This document shows, piece by piece, positions 6,953 to 12,957 of a stretch of DNA of 13,954 nt. Source of the stretch: Actinomycetes bacterium. GTDB lineage: Bacteria > Actinomycetota > Actinomycetes > Actinomycetales > Cellulomonadaceae. The notes under the pieces are model-generated. The model was not told where the DNA came from. It searched no databases and worked only from the letters and a program-made list of their open reading frames with translations. The stretch's first letter is position 1, and each line of letters begins with the position of its first letter. Position numbers and translations under genes: made by a program. Location of the stretch: assembly GCA_023460255.1 (NCBI GenBank), contig JAEWQZ010000288.1, positions 1 through 13,954 of the forward strand, written 5' to 3'.

Positions 6953-8017
6953 TCAGTCGCCGGTCTGATCCGCGTCGCGCTCGCGGACCATGGCGACCCA
7001 GGCCTCGAGGTCGTCGCGGTACCTGTCGACGAGGTCCTGCTCGTACTCGATCGTGACCTCGTCGTGCAGGCGTGTGTACCCGGAGGTCTCGCGGCACGTC
7101 GCGTCCGCGACCGCGACCGCCCGCTCGGCGGCCTGGAGCTCGGCGAGCTCCGCGGGGACGCTGGCCTTGATCGCGTCGTACTCGTTCTCGGCGAGCGACC
7201 TGTCGATCCGGTCGGCGTTCTCGGCGACGAAGCGGCTGATCAGCCCGTCCACGAAGGACTGCGCGTCGCGGAGCTGCGTCAGGTCGGGGTAGCCGGCATC
7301 GGCCATGCACGAAGTCCACGCCCGCTGCGCATCGGCGACCCGCGGATCACTCTCCACCTGGGCGTAGATCTCACCCATGGCATCGATCACCGCGGCGAAC
7401 TCCGTCGGCCACATGAGCGTCGAGATCTCGGCGTAGCTACGCGTGTAGCAGCCGCCGTCGGTCATCTCGTCGTACCCCTCCTCCAGGACGGCCAACGGGT
7501 CACCCAGGAGCACCCGCTCGTACTCCGCCCGCGCGGCGGGTGACAGCGACTCCTTGTACTCGCGGTTCGCCCGCTCGGCCTGGCCCTCCTGATTCGGCAC
7601 CGACCACCGGGCCGTGCCGTTACCCCGGCCCTCCGCCTCGATCGAGAAGCCGTAGCCGAACTCCTCGGCGACCTCGACCGCGTGCGGGAGGTCCCGCCAG
7701 CCGCCGGACACGTACGACGGCTCCTCCAGCATGGGGTGGTACTCGAAGCCGGCCTGCGCCATGCAGGCCGAGACGGCCTCCTCGGCCGGTGCCCGGAGGG
7801 GGTCGGCGTACGCGTCGTCCGACTCGAAGTCGCCCAGGACCACCCGTAGGTACGCGTCGAGCGGGCTCTCGTCATCCCACTGCGGGTTGCTCGGGGCGAC
7901 GTCGTCGGCGTCGGGGGTGTCGGTGTCGTCGGGGGGCTCGGGGCCGTCGCCGCACCCGGCGAGCAGCGCCATGGCGAGCACACCGGCCACATACGCGCCC
8001 GTCGCCCGCGCCCTCAT
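6953..8017 (-). CDS. Secreted lipoprotein of unknown paralogous family, copy 5 (most divergent)
   Basis: This predicted 354-aa protein has signal peptide and lipobox LAGC with Cys22, then an Asp/Pro-rich linker. Family blocks are Cys85 in ACMAQAGFEYHP, EEFGYGFSIE (118-127), a diverged block starting NREYKESLSP (151-160), Cys190 in GGCYTRSYAE, Cys237 in WTSCMADAGYPDL, and AVAVADATCRETSGYTRL with Cys308, ending in RDDLEAW. The central part is the most diverged of the five. The start is ATG at 8017-8015 with GGAGGT (complement of 8022-8027) just upstream and a TAGCCT box behind that. An upstream in-frame extension into the neighbouring ATPase gene would bury the signal peptide and is rejected. 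It lies 70 nt after the Mrp-type gene. Function unknown. Confidence 0.88.
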   Translation of the reverse strand: MRARATGAYVAGVLAMALLAGCGDGPEPPDDTDTPDADDVAPSNPQWDDESPLDAYLRVVLGDFESDDAYADPLRAPAEEAVSACMAQAGFEYHPMLEEPSYVSGGWRDLPHAVEVAEEFGYGFSIEAEGRGNGTARWSVPNQEGQAERANREYKESLSPAARAEYERVLLGDPLAVLEEGYDEMTDGGCYTRSYAEISTLMWPTEFAAVIDAMGEIYAQVESDPRVADAQRAWTSCMADAGYPDLTQLRDAQSFVDGLISRFVAENADRIDRSLAENEYDAIKASVPAELAELQAAERAVAVADATCRETSGYTRLHDEVTIEYEQDLVDRYRDDLEAWVAMVRERDADQTGD

Positions 8018-8034
8018 CGCCACCTCCCGCGGCC

Positions 8035-8040
8035 AGGCTA
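8035..8040 (-). promoter_or_regulatory. Candidate -10 box for lipoprotein 5
   Basis: Minus-strand TAGCCT (complement of 8035-8040) fits TAnnnT and resembles the TAGCGT box of the next lipoprotein gene. The start site would fall about 11 nt before the ATG, leaving just the GGAGGT ribosome-binding site in the leader. No -35 match is seen 16-18 nt upstream. Readthrough from the gene ending at 8088 is an alternative. Confidence 0.35.
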
Positions 8041-8087
8041 GCCAAGTGGGTCCGGGCGAGTGGCGTCGTCGTCGGCCGGACCTGGCC

Positions 8088-9239
8088 TCAGCGCTGGACG
8101 GGCTCCAGGCCGAGCGAGCGGCCGGCGAGACCCCGCGAGCGGTGCGCGAGCGACGAGGCGACGTGCGTGAGCACCCGTGCCCCGGGGCTCTCGGGGGAGG
8201 CGAGGACCACGGGCGTGCCGCCGTCGCCGGCCTCGCGGAGGGACACGTCGAGGGGCACCTGGCCCAGCAGGGCCACGGCGGTGCCGGTGGCCCGCGACAG
8301 GCTGTCGGCGACGGTCGCCCCACCGCCCGCCCCGAAGACCTCGAGGCGCGAGCCGTCGGGCTGCTCGAGCCACGACATGTTCTCCACGACGCCGACGATC
8401 CGCTGGCGGGTCTGCAGGGCGATGGACCCGGCGCGCTCGGCCACCTCGGCGGCGGCGACCTGCGGCGTCGTGACGACGACGAGCTCGCTGTTCGGCAGCA
8501 GCTGCGCGACCGAGATCGCGATGTCGCCGGTGCCGGGCGGCAGGTCGAGCAGCAGCACGTCGAGGTCGCCCCAGTAGACGTCGGACAGGAACTGCTCGAG
8601 CGCCCGGTGCAGCATCGGCCCGCGCCACACGACCGGGCGGCCCGGGGGCACGAACATGCCGATCGAGATGACCTTCACCCCGTGCGCGACGGGCGGCAGG
8701 ATCATGTCGTCGACCTTGGTGGGCTGCTGCGTGACGCCGAGCATGCGCGGCAGCGAGAAGCCGTAGATGTCCGCGTCGATGACCCCGACCTTCAGGCCCG
8801 ACGCCGCCATGGCCGCGGCGAGGTTCGCCGTCACGCTGGACTTGCCGACGCCGCCCTTGCCGGACGCGATCGCGTAGACGCGGGTCAGCGAGTCGGGCTT
8901 GGCGAAGGGGATCTCCGGCGCCTCTGCGCCCGTCGAGGTGCCGCGGAGCTGGGTGCGCAGCGCCTGGCGCTGCTCGTCGCTCATCACGCCCATGGCGACG
9001 TCGACCGAGGCCACGCCCTCGAGCGCGGAGACCGCCGCCGTCACGTCACGGGTGATCGTGTCCTTCAGCGGGCAGCCGCCGGTCGTCAGGTCGATCCCGA
9101 CGACGACGTGCGCCCCGTCCGGCCCGTCCGTCAGCTCGACCGAGCGGACCATGCCGAGCTCGGTGATCGGGCGGCGGATCTCGGGGTCGATGACGCCGGC
9201 GAGCGCCTCGGTCACTGACTCGACGGTGGGGTTTGCCAT
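8088..9239 (-). CDS. mrp: Mrp/NBP35-family P-loop ATPase, iron-sulfur cluster carrier type
   Basis: This 383-aa cytoplasmic protein (386 if the ATG at 9248 is used) would take part in iron-sulfur cluster handling. Numbered from the longer start, it has an N-terminal MIP18/DUF59-type domain (about 8-85) with TTGGCPLKD and Cys59. The ATPase domain follows, with deviant Walker A SGKGGVGKSS (129-138), DADIYGFSLPRMLG (158-171), the WRGPM block (208-212), switch II DLPPGTGD (235-242) and VENMSW (288-293). The CxxC that binds the bridging cluster in bacterial and eukaryotic relatives normally follows ENMS; here that stretch reads LEQPDGS with no cysteine. I prefer the ATG at 9239 because a TACGAT box lies 7 nt before it and neither ATG has a Shine-Dalgarno site. 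Confidence 0.92.
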   Translation of the reverse strand: MANPTVESVTEALAGVIDPEIRRPITELGMVRSVELTDGPDGAHVVVGIDLTTGGCPLKDTITRDVTAAVSALEGVASVDVAMGVMSDEQRQALRTQLRGTSTGAEAPEIPFAKPDSLTRVYAIASGKGGVGKSSVTANLAAAMAASGLKVGVIDADIYGFSLPRMLGVTQQPTKVDDMILPPVAHGVKVISIGMFVPPGRPVVWRGPMLHRALEQFLSDVYWGDLDVLLLDLPPGTGDIAISVAQLLPNSELVVVTTPQVAAAEVAERAGSIALQTRQRIVGVVENMSWLEQPDGSRLEVFGAGGGATVADSLSRATGTAVALLGQVPLDVSLREAGDGGTPVVLASPESPGARVLTHVASSLAHRSRGLAGRSLGLEPVQR

Positions 9240-9246
9240 GGCGTCC

Positions 9247-9252
9247 ATCGTA
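9247..9252 (-). promoter_or_regulatory. -10 box giving a probable leaderless mRNA for mrp
   Basis: Minus-strand TACGAT (complement of 9247-9252) matches TAnnnT. Seven bases separate it from the ATG at 9239, which is the normal distance to the transcription start, so the start codon and transcript start would coincide. It would overlap the alternative ATG at 9248, making that start unlikely. The -35 region is not recognisable. Confidence 0.5.
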
Positions 9253-9346
9253 GGTGGCGCCGTGGATGGCCCTCCGGGACGCCTCTGGGACCGTGCGCGG
9301 CGCGGCGGACCTCGAGGTCGCCGGGTCCGGGAGCCGCGGCGGGTCC

Positions 9347-9352
9347 TAGGCT
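9347..9352 (+). promoter_or_regulatory. -10 box giving a probable leaderless mRNA for the DinB-like gene
   Basis: TAGGCT at 9347-9352 matches TAnnnT and is followed by 6 nt and then the ATG at 9359. There is no purine-rich Shine-Dalgarno site. The spacing implies transcription starts at or next to the A of the start codon. Confidence 0.55.
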
Positions 9353-9358
9353 CGGGGC

Positions 9359-10153
9359 ATGGAGCACGAGGCCCACCTGGCGGTCATCCGCGAGGAGTCC
9401 GAGCGGTTCATCGACGCGCTGTCCGGGGTAGCCGCCGACACACCCGTGCCGTCGTGCCCGGGCTGGGTCGCATCCGACCTGCTCTGGCACCTCGGGGAGG
9501 TCCAGCACTTCTGGGCGCGGGTTGCCTCGGGCGCCGCGGGGGACGACGTGCCCGACCCCGAGCGTCCCGCGGACGTCGTCGGTCTGCGCAGGTTCGTGGC
9601 GACGTCGGGCACCGAGCTCCTGGCGGCCCTCGTGGACCGGGACCCGGAGGCGCCCGCGTGGTCGTGGCACCCCGACGGCGGCACGCTGCGCTGGGTCGCC
9701 CGGCGTCAGGCGCACGAGGCGCTCGTGCACCGGGTGGACGCGGAGCTCACCGCGGGCCGGGACGTCCGGCCGCCGTCGGTCGAGCTCGCCGCGGACGGCG
9801 TCGACGAGGTGCTGCGGGTGTTCGTGGACGGCGTCCCGCCGTGGGGGACCTTCGCTCCCGACGGCGTCGGCGTCACCGTGCGGTGCACGAACGCGCCCGG
9901 TGCGTGGCGGCTGGACCTCGGCCGCTTCGTGGGGATCAGCCCGGAGAGCGGGTCCGCCTACGACCTGGACGCGGCGTCCGTGGCGGTGGTCGCCGACGAC
10001 GACCCGCGGCCGGCCGAGCTGCTCGTCGCCGGCCGCGCCTGGGACCTGGACCGGTGGCTGTGGGGCCGCGGACCCGTCGAGGCCCTGGACGTCGACGGCA
10101 GCCCGGAGCTGCTGGAGCGGCTCAGGGCACTACTGCGCGACGCCACGCAGTAG
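9359..10153 (+). CDS. Maleylpyruvate isomerase-family (mycothiol-dependent, DinB-like) protein
   Basis: This 264-aa protein has the two-part architecture of the actinobacterial MDMPI family: an N-terminal DinB-like four-helix bundle (about 1-135) and a C-terminal alpha/beta domain (about 150-255). Visible family features are CPGW (33-36), LLWHLGEVQHFW (41-52), and the RRQAHEALVHRVDAE segment (115-129). His44, Glu120 and His124 are in the pattern of the metal-binding His/Glu/His triad described for the Corynebacterium maleylpyruvate isomerase. Most members of this family have no known substrate, so an actual isomerase role should not be assumed; a mycothiol- or metal-dependent reaction is the family-level expectation. 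It is divergent from mrp, and its promoter box and ATG suggest a leaderless mRNA. Confidence 0.88.
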   Translation: MEHEAHLAVIREESERFIDALSGVAADTPVPSCPGWVASDLLWHLGEVQHFWARVASGAAGDDVPDPERPADVVGLRRFVATSGTELLAALVDRDPEAPAWSWHPDGGTLRWVARRQAHEALVHRVDAELTAGRDVRPPSVELAADGVDEVLRVFVDGVPPWGTFAPDGVGVTVRCTNAPGAWRLDLGRFVGISPESGSAYDLDAASVAVVADDDPRPAELLVAGRAWDLDRWLWGRGPVEALDVDGSPELLERLRALLRDATQ

Positions 10154-10187
10154 CGCCCGCGACCCGCCCACGGCCACCACCCCTCAG

Positions 10188-10250
10188 AGTGGAACGAAAC
10201 GAGGGTTCGGGTGGCCGAAGTGGAACGAGACGCTGTCGTTTCGTTCCACT
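10188..10250. repeat. Perfect 15-bp inverted repeat with an additional internal copy
   Basis: AGTGGAACGAAACGA (10188-10202) has its exact reverse complement at 10236-10250. A third, near-identical direct copy lies at 10219-10232. The first and second copies therefore compete for the same 3' arm, so two alternative stems are possible. Confidence 0.75.
10219..10250. terminator. Probable bidirectional terminator hairpin between convergent genes
   Basis: AGTGGAACGAGACG (10219-10232), a CTGT loop, and CGTTTCGTTCCACT (10237-10250) form a 14-bp stem with a single G-U type pair. It lies 65 nt after the plus-strand stop and 61 nt after the minus-strand stop. No T-tract follows on either strand, which is common for actinobacterial terminators. 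Confidence 0.6.
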
Positions 10251-10267
10251 GTGGTGTGGGGTGTCTA

Positions 10268-10303
10268 GCCGGTGGTGTGGTCGGTGGCCGGTGGTGTGGT
10301 CGG
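10268..10303. repeat. 17-bp tandem direct repeat, 19-bp period
   Basis: GCCGGTGGTGTGGTCGG occurs exactly at 10268-10284 and again at 10287-10303. It sits just downstream of the DUF1003 gene stop in its reading direction. Simple replication slippage could explain it. Confidence 0.75.
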
Positions 10304-10311
10304 GCGGGGCC

Positions 10312-10830
10312 TCAGCTGCGAGTGGTCTCGGGCTCGGCGTCCGGCTCGTCCCCGGTGCGGGCGCGCTCGATCTCCTCGAGCAGGTCGCGCAGCTCGGACC
10401 GCACGAAGTCGCGCGTGGCGACCTCGCCCATCGCGATGCGCAGCGCGGCGATCTCCCGGGCGAGGAACTCGGTGTCGGCGAGCGAGCGCTCCGCGCGCTG
10501 GCGGTCCTGCTCGGCGGCGACGCGGTCGCGGTCGGCCTGCCGGTTCTGCGCGAGCAGGATGAGGGGCGCGGCGTAGGACGCCTGGAGCGAGAGCATGAGC
10601 GTCAGGGCCGTGAAGCCGAACTCCGAGCTGTCGAAGCGCAGATGCTCCGGCCCCCAGCTGTTCCACGCCAGCCAGGCGACGCAGAAGACGGTGAGGTAGA
10701 GCAGGAACCGCGGGGTGCCGAGGAACCGGGCGATGCCCTCGGAGATCCGCCCGAAGACGTCGGGGGCGAAGCGCGGCCGCGGCAGCAGCGAGGTGCGGAC
10801 GTCGCGGGGCTGGTCGAGTCGCTCAGCCAC
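10312..10830 (-). CDS. DUF1003-family membrane protein
   Basis: This 172-aa protein has two predicted membrane helices (about 39-59, containing FLLYLTVFCVAWLAWNSW, and about 71-94) and then a long charged coiled coil (about 96-160) rich in Arg/Glu/Ala. The LSLQASYAAPLILLAQNRQADRDR stretch around residues 80-103 is the part I recognise as DUF1003. Its molecular function is not known. The start is GTG at 10830-10828, with GGAGG (complement of 10837-10841) 6 nt upstream. It overlaps the end of the MgtE-N/CBS gene by 8 nt, so the two are co-transcribed and probably co-translated. This pairing recurs in actinobacteria as far as I recall, hinting that both act together at the membrane, perhaps in metal-ion homeostasis. 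Confidence 0.88.
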   Translation of the reverse strand: MAERLDQPRDVRTSLLPRPRFAPDVFGRISEGIARFLGTPRFLLYLTVFCVAWLAWNSWGPEHLRFDSSEFGFTALTLMLSLQASYAAPLILLAQNRQADRDRVAAEQDRQRAERSLADTEFLAREIAALRIAMGEVATRDFVRSELRDLLEEIERARTGDEPDAEPETTRS

Positions 10831-12130
10831 GGTCCACCTCCTCGCGCGCGTCGTCCATCGCCTGCTCCATCGCCCGGTCCGTCACCTCGGTGTCGGCGTC
10901 ACGCCAGTCGTCGGGGAGCAGGTGGTCGAGCACGTCGTCGACGCTCACCGCGCCGAGCAGCCGGCGCTCCGGGTCGAGGACCGGCAGCGCGAGCAGGTTG
11001 TACTGGGCGAGCAGGCGCGTGAGCTGGCCCAACCCGGCGTCGGGCGGCACCCACTCGATCTCGGTGTCGAGGATGCCGCCGATGGGGTCGTGCGGAGCCT
11101 CGCGGAGCAGCCGCTGGACGTGCACGACGCCGAGGAACCGGCCCGTCGGCGTCTCGACCGGCGGGCGCACGACGAACACCATCGACGCGAGCGCCGGGGT
11201 GATGTCCTGCCGCCGCACGTGCGCCAGCGCCGACGCGATCGACGTCTCCGGGCCGAGGATCACCGGCTCGGTCGTCATGAGGCCGCCGGCCGTGTTGTCC
11301 TCGTAGGCCAGCAGGCGGCGGACGTCGCGCGCCTCCTCCGGCTCCATGAGCTCCAGGAGGGCGGTGGCCTGCTCGACGGGCATCTCCGAGAGGAGGTCGG
11401 CGGCGTCGTCGGGCTGCATGACGTCGAGGACGTCGGCGGCGCGGGAGATGTCGAGGCCGCTGAGGATGGCGACCTGGTCGTCCTCCGGGAGCTCCTCGAG
11501 GACGTCGGCGAGGCGGTCGTTGTCGAGGGCGGCGGCCACCTCGAGCCGGCGGGTGTCGGTGAGCTCGTGCAGCGCGTCGGCCAGGTCCGCGGGCTTGAGG
11601 TCCTCGTAGGAGGCGAGCAGCAGGTCGGCGGGCTGGACCCCCGTGCCCGCGGCGAGGGTGCGCACGTCGTCGACGTCGACGATGAGCGTCTCCCCGCGGC
11701 GGCGGATGAGGCCACCCTTGGCGTGCAGCCGGCGGACGTAGAGCTGGGTGACGACCCAGTCGCGGTTGCGCTGCTGCTCCACGGCGAGGTCGACGACGGT
11801 CGCGCCGCCGGACCCGTCGGTGAGCTCGACGTGGCGGTCCAGCAGCTCGCCGATCGCGAGGGTCTCCGTGGGGCGCTGCTCGAACCGGCGCAGGTTGAGC
11901 AGGCCCGTGATGATCACCTGGCCGGCGTCGATGCTGGTCACGCGCGTGAGCGGGAGGAAGACGCGGCGCCTGCCCGGCACCTCCACGACCAGCCCCACCG
12001 CCCGTGGCCCGCCCTTGGGTCGCAGCAGCACGACGACGTCGCGCACCCGGCCGACCTGGTCGCCGATGGGGTCGAACACGGCGGTCCCGGCGAGGCGCGC
12101 GACGAACACCCTGGTCCCGACGCTGCTCAC
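10823..12130 (-). CDS. PRC-barrel / MgtE N-terminal / CBS-domain protein without membrane channel
   Basis: This 435-aa protein has PRC-barrel-like beta segments at the N-terminus (about 8-80, and a second at about 90-152). An MgtE N-terminal-type helical superhelix follows (about 165-275, with LASYEDLKPADLADALHEL and LLELMEPEEARDVRRLL). Two CBS motifs end the protein (about 283-345, starting NTAGGLMTTEPVILGP, and about 350-405). In the MgtE magnesium channel the N and CBS domains form the magnesium-sensing cytosolic part, but the five-helix pore is absent here, so it is a sensor or regulator rather than a transporter, despite common database naming. The GTG at 12130-12128 lies 6 nt after TACGCT, suggesting a leaderless mRNA. 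A longer in-frame ATG upstream (12340) would give an Arg-rich unstructured leader and is rejected. Confidence 0.88.
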   Translation of the reverse strand: MSSVGTRVFVARLAGTAVFDPIGDQVGRVRDVVVLLRPKGGPRAVGLVVEVPGRRRVFLPLTRVTSIDAGQVIITGLLNLRRFEQRPTETLAIGELLDRHVELTDGSGGATVVDLAVEQQRNRDWVVTQLYVRRLHAKGGLIRRRGETLIVDVDDVRTLAAGTGVQPADLLLASYEDLKPADLADALHELTDTRRLEVAAALDNDRLADVLEELPEDDQVAILSGLDISRAADVLDVMQPDDAADLLSEMPVEQATALLELMEPEEARDVRRLLAYEDNTAGGLMTTEPVILGPETSIASALAHVRRQDITPALASMVFVVRPPVETPTGRFLGVVHVQRLLREAPHDPIGGILDTEIEWVPPDAGLGQLTRLLAQYNLLALPVLDPERRLLGAVSVDDVLDHLLPDDWRDADTEVTDRAMEQAMDDAREEVDRG

Positions 12131-12136
12131 GGCGTC

Positions 12137-12142
12137 AGCGTA
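12137..12142 (-). promoter_or_regulatory. -10 box giving a probable leaderless mRNA for the MgtE-N/CBS gene
   Basis: Minus-strand TACGCT (complement of 12137-12142) fits TAnnnT and is followed by 6 nt and then the GTG at 12130. No ribosome-binding site is present. A 7-bp inverted repeat (ACGGCGC ... GCGCCGT, 12143-12158) lies immediately upstream of the box and could be an operator. Confidence 0.5.
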
Positions 12143-12237
12143 ACGGCGCAGGCGCCGTCGGGGGCTCAGGCGGGCGGGTCCGCGGTCGACGGGGCCCCGG
12201 CCTGGCAGCCGCGTCGCGGGCAGGGGAGGATGTGCGC

Positions 12238-12864
12238 ATGACCATGACCAGCGGTGGACGCGGCGGGCGCGGCGTCCCGCGCGTGCCGACGCTCCCGACC
12301 GGTGAGCTCGTCGCCGCCTACGGCACGTACCTCGAGGCACAGAAGGCCGTCGACCACCTGGCCGACAAGGACTTCCCCGTGCAGAACGTGACGATCGTCG
12401 GCACGGACCTGCGGATGGTGGAGCGGGTCACCGGCCGGCTGACGTACGGGCGCGTCGCGCTCGCCGGCGGCCTGTCGGGGGCGTGGTTCGGCCTGTTCGT
12501 CGGGCTGCTGCTGTCGATCTTCTCCACCGAGGCGCTGTTCCCGATCCTGCCCGCGATGGCGATCGGCGCGGCGTTCGGCATCCTCTTCTCGGTCATCTCG
12601 TACTCCTTCACGGGCGGGCGCCGTGACTTCACGTCGGCGAGCCAGATCGTCGCCGGCTCGTACTCGCTGCTCTGCGCGCCGGACGTCGCGCACCGGGCGC
12701 GGGGGCTCCTCGCCGAGATCGGCGGCGTGCGGATGCCGGGCTTCGGGGGAGCGGGGGGAGTCGTGCCGCCGACCGGCCCACCGAGCAGCCCGCCTGGTGG
12801 GCCGTCGGCGCCCCCGCCGTCCGGTGGGCCTCTCGAGCCGCCCACGACGCCGCCGGTCGCCTGA
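12238..12864 (+). CDS. Membrane protein with general stress protein 17M-like N-terminal domain
   Basis: This 208-aa protein opens with a short Gly/Arg-rich leader. A beta-alpha-beta segment follows (about 24-62, with VAAYGTYLEAQKAVDHLADK and VQNVTIVGTDLRMV), resembling the general stress protein 17M (YflT-like) family. Two adjacent hydrophobic helices come next (about 72-97 and 100-122) with Gly/Ala spacing. A conserved-looking SASQIVAGSYSLLC stretch (133-146) leads into a Pro/Gly/Ser-rich tail (about 166-208). The ATG at 12238 has GGGAGGA with a 7-nt spacer; an upstream GTG two codons earlier is less well placed. It is divergent from the MgtE-N/CBS gene. Function unknown; the family name comes from stress induction in Bacillus and says little about mechanism. 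Confidence 0.82.
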   Translation: MTMTSGGRGGRGVPRVPTLPTGELVAAYGTYLEAQKAVDHLADKDFPVQNVTIVGTDLRMVERVTGRLTYGRVALAGGLSGAWFGLFVGLLLSIFSTEALFPILPAMAIGAAFGILFSVISYSFTGGRRDFTSASQIVAGSYSLLCAPDVAHRARGLLAEIGGVRMPGFGGAGGVVPPTGPPSSPPGGPSAPPPSGGPLEPPTTPPVA

Positions 12865-12892
12865 GCCGTCCACGACGCCGCTGGCACGACGT

Positions 12893-12920
12893 GTCATCAA
12901 TGTGATATCACTTTGATGAC
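12893..12920. promoter_or_regulatory. 28-bp AT-rich near-palindrome, probable operator of the SPFH gene
   Basis: The arms GTCATCAA (12893-12900) and TTGATGAC (12913-12920) flank a perfect 10-bp palindrome GTGATATCAC (12902-12911). The only unpaired position in the dyad is T12901/T12912. It lies 38 nt before the ATG in otherwise GC-rich sequence. Its size and symmetry suit two DNA-binding dimers or one large dimer. Confidence 0.7.
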
Positions 12921-12938
12921 GCGCGACGGTCGCGCGTC
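12918..12938 (+). repeat. GC-rich hairpin in the leader of the SPFH gene
   Basis: GACGCGCGAC (12918-12927) and its reverse complement GTCGCGCGTC (12929-12938) are separated by one base, so an RNA would fold with a ~9-bp stem and a 3-nt loop. It ends 6 nt before the AGAAGGG ribosome-binding site (12945-12951) and overlaps the last bases of the AT-rich palindrome. Confidence 0.6.
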
Positions 12939-12957
12939 GTCACGAGAAGGGCACGTC

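Larger units (their letters stand above)
10154..10311. other. Convergent intergenic spacer, repeat-rich
   Basis: This 158-nt gap lies between two genes that end facing each other. It is non-coding and holds three copies of an AGTGGAACGA[AG]ACG motif, two direct and one inverted (10188-10250), plus a 17-bp tandem duplication (10268-10303). GTGGTGTGG occurs three times, at 10251, 10272 and 10291. Confidence 0.7.

Noticed and set aside
9522..10268. Second plus-strand frame across the DinB-like gene, running into the repeat region
   Set aside because: It is an Arg/Ser/Thr-rich shadow of the correct frame; the metal-binding pattern and leaderless start belong to the other frame.
10715..12241. Plus-strand frame (508 codons) opposite the MgtE-N/CBS gene
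   Set aside because: It is antisense to a gene with clear domains; its Val/Asp/His/Arg-rich sequence has no recognisable domain.
12916..12957. Upstream ATG for the SPFH protein at 12916
   Set aside because: It is in frame, but it lies inside the palindrome and hairpin and has no ribosome-binding site, while the ATG at 12958 has AGAAGGG at good spacing.
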